Source: an uncultured Clostridia bacterium (lineage in GTDB: Bacteria; Bacillota; Clostridia; Lachnospirales; Lachnospiraceae). Taken from it: DNA of 5,294 bases. The translations under genes were made by a program, and so were the position numbers. The stretch lies in NCBI GenBank assembly GCA_937888895.1, contig CALASV010000245.1, positions 1 through 5,294 on the forward strand. The letters run 5' to 3'. The number at the start of each line of letters is the position of its first letter. The stretch's first letter is position 1. The notes beneath the pieces are model-generated. The model saw nothing but the letters and a program-made list of their open reading frames with translations. It was not told the origin of the DNA and did no database searches. This document shows, in pieces, positions 1 through 5,294 of the stretch.

Positions 1-583
1 CAGGAGCATTTTCAAACATAGGACCAATCGTTTTAACATCCACACCGTCCACGTAATCGGTAAAGACAACGCAATGGGGATTACCCATAGATACACAGGT
101 AATATTATACTCCACACCATCAATATTTATAGGATAATCTTGAACAATATCAAGCTTTTCTCCTACATTAACAGGAACATCCTCTGGCTTAAATATAGGC
201 TCACCCATATTTACAGTAACCATAGAAACTGTTCCTCTATCTGACTCATCTTTCTTATCTATAACAAACTTAAGATACTTAATTCCTGCAAGAGTTTCTA
301 CAGATACTTCTTCCTTATCAGTAAGACCATAATCATAGACATACTTGCCAACACATCTGATTCCATTACCGCACATCTCTGATTGAGAACCATCTGCATT
401 ATACATTTCCATAGTAAAATCTGCCACTTCAGATGGTTTAATAAGAATAAGTCCATCAGAACCTATTCCAAAATGTCTGTCACTAATTTTTATAGAAAGC
501 TCAGATGGATTAGGAACATCTTCCTTAAAACAATTCACATAAACATAATCATTTCCACAACCTTGCATTTTTGTAAACTTCAT
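1..583 (-). CDS. dapF: Diaminopimelate epimerase, N-terminal 194 residues (cut by window edge)
   Basis: The enzyme interconverts LL- and meso-diaminopimelate in the cytoplasm, the last step before meso-DAP is used for peptidoglycan or lysine. It is cofactor-independent and uses two cysteines. The start ATG at 583-581 has CAGGAGA at 597-591, seven bases upstream. Visible family signatures are the opening MKFTKMQGCGNDYVYV (residues 1-16), RHFGIGSDGLI (36-46), NADGSQSEMCGNGIRC (62-77) holding the first catalytic cysteine (Cys71), and the second-lobe motif GNPHCVVF (167-174). The family is usually about 275-280 residues, so roughly 85 C-terminal residues, including the second catalytic cysteine motif, lie beyond position 1. 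Nothing in the visible part is broken. The gene follows the methyltransferase gene by 80 bp on the same strand with no clear terminator between them, so some read-through is possible. Only weak promoter-like boxes are seen upstream (TTGTAA at 651-646, TATGTA at 627-622). Confidence 0.97.
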   Translation of the reverse strand, partial: MKFTKMQGCGNDYVYVNCFKEDVPNPSELSIKISDRHFGIGSDGLILIKPSEVADFTMEMYNADGSQSEMCGNGIRCVGKYVYDYGLTDKEEVSVETLAGIKYLKFVIDKKDESDRGTVSMVTVNMGEPIFKPEDVPVNVGEKLDIVQDYPINIDGVEYNITCVSMGNPHCVVFTDYVDGVDVKTIGPMFENAP

Positions 584-590
584 TTTTTAT

Positions 591-597
591 TCTCCTG
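591..597 (-). promoter_or_regulatory. Ribosome binding site of dapF
   Basis: CAGGAGA on the minus strand, seven bases before the ATG at 583. It fixes the dapF start, which also matches the conserved N-terminus of the family. Confidence 0.85.
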
Positions 598-663
598 TTC
601 TTTTATTAGAATATTTTTTATTACATAACTGAATAGCAAAATAGATTACAAATATTTACTTTA

Positions 664-1995
664 TTATTCTAGTTCACTAAATTTTCCCCTTTTTTGAACT
701 TTAGATTTCTTTTCAATTTCTTCTAATGTCATTTGAGAGGAGATAGATAATAAAACTTCTTCTAGTCTTTTATTTATTTTTAAATTTCTTTCCCTTTTTC
801 TTCTAATAATTCCATAACATCCTACTGGTGATATATAGATATCTTCTGGAACATCTACACTTACAATATCTTGCATACTACCAAACTTACATTCTTCAGG
901 AATACTTGTACAATTAACAATCACTTCATCATTAACTTCAATGATATCTTTTCCACAATTGATAAAAAAACCTTCTTTCAATGGAACAATTCGACTCATT
1001 AATTTTATATTATTACTTGAAAAATGCATTTTATCACTTTCATATAATGTTAATCGTTTTCCTATCCATTCAATTACTGGAACTGCCCAAGAATTTCCTG
1101 TTGCTTGATATCTATTTGTTTTCTTTGCTCCTAAAAGGTCTGTATATTTATCTGGAAATCCCATCAATCTTTCACATTCTAAAGGAGATAATCGCCGAAG
1201 TTTATCATCTTGAACAACAAATAATGAGCCATTATATGCCGCAGCATTTCCATTCCATTTTGTTCCATACGCAGAATATAAACAATCTGTATATTCTCGA
1301 AATACTTCAAATTTATGACCATCTTTCTCAAAACATAACTCACCTTTTGGGTACTCCATTAATTCATCCGAATGCATTTCAAAAAGAATATTTTCTGGAT
1401 AAAAATCTGTTCCTCCAGCCAATACATACAATCTTTTTCTTTGTTGTGGAATACTAAAAAACTTTGCATCTAAAACTCTCCATGCAATGTTTCTTTTTGG
1501 TCCTCTAATAATTCCTGCATTTGGCCATTTTTTAACTTCTATCACATCTGTAAATCCTGCGAGTGATGATACTAAACAACCAAATGCATTCGTCTTATCC
1601 ACTAATACTCCTTCAACATTTTCCCAAAAAATAATAGATTGTTTTTTTCCTTGACTAATTCTTTTTCTATCATTTGCTTCCACAATATCCACAAATTTCA
1701 ATGTTAAATTTCCTCTATCATCTTTTAATCCATTTTTCGAACCTGCTAAAGAAAAAGCTTGACAAGGCGTTCCAGCACACAATAAATCTGGAAAAGAAAT
1801 TTCATTATTTTCTATTAATGACGGAATATCATTCATATCTCCTAAATTTGGTATTTGAGAATATTTTTCCAACAATACTTTGGATGGAAAATCTGCAATT
1901 TCTGAAAACCACTGAAATTCAAATCCTAATGGTTGCCAAGCAACAGAAGCCGCTTCTATTCCAGAACAAATACTACCTACTGTTTTTATTTCCAA
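664..1995 (-). CDS. C5-cytosine DNA methyltransferase (modification subunit of a Type II RM pair)
   Basis: The 443-residue protein transfers a methyl group from S-adenosylmethionine to C5 of cytosine in a specific DNA sequence, here presumably protecting host DNA from the adjacent endonuclease. Motifs are in canonical order: motif I GSICSGIEAAS (7-17), motif IV GTPCQAFSLAG (75-85) with catalytic Cys78, motif VI ENVEG (125-129), motif VIII QQRKRLYVLA (184-193), motif IX RRLSPLECERLMGFP (267-281) and motif X YQATGNSWAVPVIEWIG (296-312). The target recognition region between VIII and IX is short, about 70 residues, and includes AYGTKWNGNAAAYNGSLF (242-259). Residues 316-443 are an extension beyond the core, with ISPVGCYGIIRRKRERN near the end, which resembles the C-termini of phage-type cytosine methyltransferases. 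The start chosen is TTG at 1995-1993, because AAGGAG lies seven bases before it and it directly precedes motif I. The upstream in-frame ATGs (2079, 2046) lie inside the endonuclease gene; the nearer one, at 2046, has no Shine-Dalgarno sequence. The target sequence cannot be inferred. Confidence 0.95.
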   Translation of the reverse strand: MEIKTVGSICSGIEAASVAWQPLGFEFQWFSEIADFPSKVLLEKYSQIPNLGDMNDIPSLIENNEISFPDLLCAGTPCQAFSLAGSKNGLKDDRGNLTLKFVDIVEANDRKRISQGKKQSIIFWENVEGVLVDKTNAFGCLVSSLAGFTDVIEVKKWPNAGIIRGPKRNIAWRVLDAKFFSIPQQRKRLYVLAGGTDFYPENILFEMHSDELMEYPKGELCFEKDGHKFEVFREYTDCLYSAYGTKWNGNAAAYNGSLFVVQDDKLRRLSPLECERLMGFPDKYTDLLGAKKTNRYQATGNSWAVPVIEWIGKRLTLYESDKMHFSSNNIKLMSRIVPLKEGFFINCGKDIIEVNDEVIVNCTSIPEECKFGSMQDIVSVDVPEDIYISPVGCYGIIRRKRERNLKINKRLEEVLLSISSQMTLEEIEKKSKVQKRGKFSELE

Positions 1996-2002
1996 TTTTT
2001 CT

Positions 2003-2009
2003 CTCCTTA
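2003..2009 (-). promoter_or_regulatory. Stop codon/Shine-Dalgarno overlap that sets the methyltransferase UUG start
   Basis: On the minus strand, TAAGGAG combines the endonuclease stop codon (TAA, 2009-2007) with the ribosome binding site AAGGAG (2008-2003). The TTG start of the methyltransferase follows seven bases later at 1995. Ribosomes ending the endonuclease would arrive on this site, which suggests translational coupling (inference). Confidence 0.85.
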
Positions 2010-2927
2010 CGACTTTCTCAATTTTTCTTCTAAATGTTGTTTCCATTCTGTTATATCGTACCAAGGACAACCAATACATCCTCTTTCCGCATCTTTTCCT
2101 TTACAAGGAATAGAAACATCCCAATTTCCTGTTCCTTCATAAAAATAATCTATTCCATAAATCGTTCCTCGTTTTCCAGTTTGGAAACATTTACGACAAA
2201 CTTCTCTTTTTTGCTGATTTCTTTGATTAGTAAGTAACTGAAATTTTTGTTTTATTTCATTATCTGTCATAGTATCTAGATTTTCTGACTTTGTATTTTC
2301 ATCCCATCGAACTTCAGGAAATTTATGGTCTGGCAAACAATGTGCATTTGGTGTTCCTTCATACACATCAATACCACCTAATACTTTAATAATTCTCTTT
2401 CTTAATGATAAAGACCATGTTTCATATCCATTTCCTGTAATAGAACCTCTTTCTATTGGTAACAACATAAGATGTGTCTTATTTGCTTTACAAATAGGAC
2501 AATATCTTTTTGTATCAGTTGCAAGAGTATAACCAAATTCTTTTAAATCTTGTATTCTTCTGGCCCAATTTGGATTTTTAGGAAGTGTACATTCTACACA
2601 CTGCCAACCACCTTTAATCAAACTATCAAAAAATTCTTTTGTTTTCTCAGCTTTACTTTTCTCTTTCCAAAATTCATCTTGTTTTTTCTTCCAATCAGAA
2701 AAATTTTCTGGATTCATTTGTTCATATACAGTATTCAAATAAGAAATTAGATGAATGGTATCTTCTGGTTTAATAGAAACTCCTGTTCTTCTATATTCCA
2801 CAGGAACCCAACCATCCCAACTCTTTACTGAATAATCAAATTCGCAATGTACATATTCTTCTAATGCTTTAGAATGTATTTTTCTCTCACTTTCAACGAT
2901 TTTAATATTTTTATTTAATTCTTCCAT
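2007..2927 (-). CDS. Probable HNH-type Type II restriction endonuclease
   Basis: A 306-residue protein placed directly before a C5-cytosine methyltransferase, which makes a restriction endonuclease the most likely role; cutting would be at the site that the methyltransferase protects. I do not recognise a named enzyme. Residues 196-209 (HCLPDHKFPEVRWD) followed by LLTNQRNQQK (231-240) resemble a beta-beta-alpha-metal (HNH) nuclease core, with D200, H201, N234 or N237 and K240 as candidate active-site residues. This core is bracketed by CPIC (143-146) and CRKC (244-247), a likely structural zinc site. More CxxC pairs occur at CVEC (110-113) and CIGC (284-287). Residues 99-137 (FFDSL...GWQC..C, ARRIQDLKEFGYTLAT) look like a small winged-helix DNA-binding segment. 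The first 95 residues are not recognised. ATG at 2927 is chosen because AGGTGAG sits six bases upstream and a promoter lies just beyond; an in-frame extension to 3056 would cover that promoter. The stop is 11 bases before the methyltransferase start. The DNA is very AT-rich. Confidence 0.8.
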   Translation of the reverse strand: MEELNKNIKIVESERKIHSKALEEYVHCEFDYSVKSWDGWVPVEYRRTGVSIKPEDTIHLISYLNTVYEQMNPENFSDWKKKQDEFWKEKSKAEKTKEFFDSLIKGGWQCVECTLPKNPNWARRIQDLKEFGYTLATDTKRYCPICKANKTHLMLLPIERGSITGNGYETWSLSLRKRIIKVLGGIDVYEGTPNAHCLPDHKFPEVRWDENTKSENLDTMTDNEIKQKFQLLTNQRNQQKREVCRKCFQTGKRGTIYGIDYFYEGTGNWDVSIPCKGKDAERGCIGCPWYDITEWKQHLEEKLRKS

Positions 2928-2933
2928 TCTCCA

Positions 2934-2940
2934 CTCACCT
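2934..2940 (-). promoter_or_regulatory. Ribosome binding site of the endonuclease gene
   Basis: AGGTGAG on the minus strand ends six bases before ATG 2927. A second purine-rich GGAGA abuts the ATG but is too close to serve. This supports the 306-residue start over the longer in-frame ATG at 3056, which has no Shine-Dalgarno sequence. Confidence 0.7.
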
Positions 2941-2969
2941 AGATTATCTATTAATATTTTTCGACAACT

Positions 2970-2978
2970 ATCATACCA
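2970..2978 (-). promoter_or_regulatory. Candidate extended -10 promoter of the RM operon
   Basis: TGGTATGAT on the minus strand is a TGn-TATGAT extended -10 element, one base from consensus in the hexamer. No good -35 box lies at 17-18 bp, which is typical of extended -10 promoters. Transcription would begin near 2963, leaving a leader of about 36 bases before ATG 2927. It is the only good promoter candidate seen upstream of the operon. Confidence 0.5.
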
Positions 2979-3005
2979 CAAAACAACATTGAAGAAAAGT
3001 ATTTC

Positions 3006-3057
3006 AATAAAAATACGAATAGAAAGAATATCACTCCTTTCTATTCGCATTTTCATT
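3006..3057 (-). terminator. Long AU-rich hairpin, probable terminator of the alpha-mannosidase gene
   Basis: CGAATAGAAAG (minus 3047-3037) pairs perfectly with CTTTCTATTCG (3026-3016) across a 10-base loop. Read as minus-strand RNA, the stem extends outward to about 21 pairs (3057-3037 with 3026-3006) using two G-U pairs. On the plus strand those two positions become mismatches, so the structure favours minus-strand RNA. The descending arm ends in a U-rich run (UAUUUUUAUU). It starts 21 bases after the mannosidase stop, as expected of an intrinsic terminator, although the stem is poor in GC. An operator or cassette-boundary role is possible. Confidence 0.55.
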
Positions 3058-3078
3058 TCTATTTATAATATTTTATAC

Positions 3079-5294
3079 TTATTTCTTTAAACCTATTGTA
3101 ACAATTTCTGCTCCTCTAACATCTACTTCATAGAAACCTTCTGCATTCACTGTAAGACTATCTAACTGTTCTTCAATTACATTACTTCTGTATGCTTCAG
3201 AAATTCCATCTTTCTTAATGTATAACTTTGTTGGCTCATTACTATAGTTAGCGAAACGAACCATAACATCGTCTCCACCTAATTTCTTCTTCATATTAGA
3301 GAATAATAACTTTTCACCCTTCCATGTTAAGAAACTATGGGTGGTTGGATATGTTCCTTCATGTACATCTGTCTGTACAGTCACTACTGGAGTCTGGAAC
3401 TGGTAAACGCTCTTATAACTTCCTGTTTCTACTAAGTCACCTGCATAGAAATTCAACATAAATTCTACGGTAAGTGGTCTTAACTGCTGAGAAAGTTCTG
3501 TTGGGAATACGCCCCAGTCACCTAATTCACCTGTTGCACGAAGTACTGTTACTGCAATTGCATTATTTTCTTCTGGTAAAATTTCATATTCATATAAACC
3601 AGTATTACCAACTAATACACCACCAACTGCATCATTCATTGCTGTAAAGTTCTGCTGATGTTCACACTTACTTGGATTTTTCCAAGCTTCGCTATGATAA
3701 TTAGAACGTTTTACCATTTCAAATACGGATTCTGTATAATGTTCCTTACAATCTAAACCTGTTGGTACAATGACACGAAGACGATGGTCTTTTGCGACGT
3801 TATTCCAATCTAATTTAAACTGTAAGCTCTTGCTTTCTTTTTCTAAAGTAACAAAAGTATGTAATGCAATTTCTGCTACTTCTGCACTTCTATGACAACG
3901 TCTAGAAAGTAATCCCTTCATGCTTTGTCTATCCTGTTCTAATTCCTCATCTGCAGAAACAGGAATTTCCATCGTATGAATGATTTCTACTGTTGTCTTA
4001 AAGGAATTATTTTCTACTAATTTAACTTCTGCTTTTTTGCCCTTTGTTAAAATAGCAGGATTTTCTGGTGGACATACGTAAATATATTCATTACCTGCAT
4101 CTAATGTATCTTCAAAATAGCAAATATCAGCATAAGTCTTTCCTGTTACTTTATCTACTACATTTAAAGAACCATCTTCATTAATATCTACGCATAAATA
4201 TTCATTTTCTAAATGAGTTGCACTAGCATCATATACCATTGGGAATGCTGGAACTTCTTCGCAAGGTACTAATGCATAAGTAGTATAACCATTTGCTGGA
4301 ATGTCTTTTGCAAATAATGTTACTTCTACGAAACGAGCCATATATGGCTTACGGAAGGAATCATCTGGTAAATCATACCCGAAACGAACACCCTTATCAG
4401 TCACTGTTGCTTCTACTACATTACCCTGTGCGTCTACTACCTTATAGTTTGGTAAGTTCCATGCTGTCATTGTCTTGTAGCCCTTTGCTAAATCCCACTG
4501 TCTATCTAATTGAACGTTTACATTTAATGTTACGCTGGCTGTCTTGTCCCAAGCAGTTGTATTATATACAACAAAAGGAATAGCATCTTTATCAAAGCAA
4601 GAAGTATTTACTTTCTCTGTTACATAAGCAGACGCATCTTCAATAATTGTCTTTGCTACTTCTGTACTACGGTCAAAACGAATTTCCATTTCCTTATTTA
4701 CTTGGTCTACGCTACAACCACAAATACTATCATGTGGATGATTTTGCATTAAAATCTTCCAAGCATATTCTAATCTATCCTGTGGATATGCCTTACCAGC
4801 TTCTTCTGCAAATACAGACATTGGCTCAGCCATTCTTTCTAATAATACTTCGTTTTGTCTGTTCAAACGCTTTAAGTATACATGAGAAGAACAAGTATTC
4901 ACTAAAGTAGACCAACCATCTGTTTCCTGACTAGTAAGTTCTCCCTTTACTGTTGTTAATTCTTCTTCTACTGCTTCTCTTACGCTGTTAATATAATCTT
5001 CAAAATTGGAATGAATAAATTCAATATCTGGATATAACTTTCTTGCTGTTTCTAATGCAGCAGATAAGTCTTTTTGTACTGGCTGATGGTCACAACCATT
5101 CATCAATAATAATTCACCAGTAGAAGCAAATAATTCTACATCTCTTAATTTTCCATCCCAGTATGCTTTTGCCTTTTCTTCATCTACTGGAATTTCCATA
5201 CCGTTACAATACCAGTTTGCAAATAAAATACCCATTACTTTCTTAATCGTATCTTCATAATTAACTTTATATTTTTTATTTATAAAACTTAAAC
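3079..5294 (-). CDS. GH38 alpha-mannosidase, C-terminal 737 residues (N-terminus beyond window)
   Basis: A glycoside hydrolase family 38 enzyme that removes alpha-linked mannose from oligosaccharides. It is probably cytoplasmic like its bacterial relatives (MngB, streptococcal GH38), though the N-terminus is not seen. The frame stays open from ATG 5235 to the window edge and encodes LSFINKKYKVNYEDTIKKV before that Met, so 5235 is an internal methionine. Counting from the first whole codon (5292), visible features are NWYCNGMEIP (26-35) and NGCDHQPVQKDL (65-76) of the catalytic domain, then a helical middle domain with NHPHDSICGCSVDQV (184-198). In that motif the HPHD segment supplies the fourth zinc-ligand histidine of the family. 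A long beta-rich C-terminal domain from about residue 230 ends in RGAEIVTIGLKK. Bacterial members are about 880-900 residues, so about 150-170 residues are missing, including the N-terminal HxD zinc ligands and the nucleophile aspartate; activity cannot be judged from this window. It is less AT-rich than the RM genes. Confidence 0.95.
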   Translation of the reverse strand, partial: LSFINKKYKVNYEDTIKKVMGILFANWYCNGMEIPVDEEKAKAYWDGKLRDVELFASTGELLLMNGCDHQPVQKDLSAALETARKLYPDIEFIHSNFEDYINSVREAVEEELTTVKGELTSQETDGWSTLVNTCSSHVYLKRLNRQNEVLLERMAEPMSVFAEEAGKAYPQDRLEYAWKILMQNHPHDSICGCSVDQVNKEMEIRFDRSTEVAKTIIEDASAYVTEKVNTSCFDKDAIPFVVYNTTAWDKTASVTLNVNVQLDRQWDLAKGYKTMTAWNLPNYKVVDAQGNVVEATVTDKGVRFGYDLPDDSFRKPYMARFVEVTLFAKDIPANGYTTYALVPCEEVPAFPMVYDASATHLENEYLCVDINEDGSLNVVDKVTGKTYADICYFEDTLDAGNEYIYVCPPENPAILTKGKKAEVKLVENNSFKTTVEIIHTMEIPVSADEELEQDRQSMKGLLSRRCHRSAEVAEIALHTFVTLEKESKSLQFKLDWNNVAKDHRLRVIVPTGLDCKEHYTESVFEMVKRSNYHSEAWKNPSKCEHQQNFTAMNDAVGGVLVGNTGLYEYEILPEENNAIAVTVLRATGELGDWGVFPTELSQQLRPLTVEFMLNFYAGDLVETGSYKSVYQFQTPVVTVQTDVHEGTYPTTHSFLTWKGEKLLFSNMKKKLGGDDVMVRFANYSNEPTKLYIKKDGISEAYRSNVIEEQLDSLTVNAEGFYEVDVRGAEIVTIGLKK

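Noticed and set aside
383..628. Plus-strand 81-codon reading frame opposite dapF
   Set aside because: It is antisense to the well-supported dapF, has low-complexity Phe/Ile/His-rich content and no family resemblance.
981..1457. Plus-strand 158-codon reading frame opposite the methyltransferase gene
   Set aside because: Antisense shadow of an AT-rich gene; Leu/Phe/Ile-rich peptide without motifs. The same applies to frames at 1674-2033, 1933-2142, 2034-2237 and 2550-2750.
1996..2079. 28-residue N-terminal extension of the methyltransferase
   Set aside because: It overlaps the end of the endonuclease gene, its peptide is Arg/Lys-rich without conservation before motif I, and TTG 1995 has the clear SD.
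2949..2956. TATTAATA palindrome in the endonuclease leader as an operator
   Set aside because: An 8-bp AT palindrome is expected by chance in DNA this AT-rich, and no controller protein gene or repeated box accompanies it.
2928..3056. 43-residue N-terminal extension of the endonuclease to ATG 3056
   Set aside because: No Shine-Dalgarno sequence precedes 3056; the extension would translate the hairpin and the candidate promoter, while ATG 2927 has AGGTGAG at good spacing.
4293..4910. Two plus-strand reading frames (4293-4583, 4647-4910) opposite the GH38 gene
   Set aside because: They oppose conserved GH38 coding sequence, including the HPHD motif, and resemble no known protein.
5235..5294. 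A truncated GH38 gene starting at ATG 5235
   Set aside because: The frame has no stop from 5235 to the window edge and the extra residues fit the protein family, so the gene simply continues outside the window.

Overview
The window is a piece of a low-GC Firmicutes chromosome, most likely a gut-type clostridium (Lachnospiraceae-like). This rests on AT-rich DNA, strong AGGAG ribosome binding sites, a UUG start, a Gram-positive-style GH38 alpha-mannosidase and a clostridial-looking dapF. The exact taxon is an inference. All four real genes lie on the minus strand, so transcription runs from high to low coordinates.

Layout in the direction of transcription: (1) 5294-3079, a GH38 alpha-mannosidase whose N-terminus lies outside the window. 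The frame is open to the edge, so the gene is cut by the window and not shown to be broken. (2) 3078-2928, a 151-bp spacer with a long AU-rich hairpin (probable terminator of the mannosidase gene) and then an extended -10 promoter. (3) 2927-2007, a Cys-rich protein with an HNH-like DHKFP...N..N..K core, the probable restriction endonuclease. (4) 1995-664, a C5-cytosine DNA methyltransferase with all main motifs and a phage-style C-terminal extension, starting at UUG. (5) 583-1, the first 194 residues of diaminopimelate epimerase (dapF), cut by the window edge.

The endonuclease and methyltransferase genes form a compact Type II restriction-modification operon. The Shine-Dalgarno sequence of the methyltransferase overlaps the stop codon of the endonuclease, which suggests coupled translation. 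The pair sits between two unrelated metabolic genes, and its DNA is visibly more AT-rich than the mannosidase gene, so it looks like an acquired cassette. The endonuclease gene comes first and no controller gene is visible. The least described element is the endonuclease, which carries several CxxC pairs and a possible winged-helix segment. Its recognition sequence cannot be read from the DNA.
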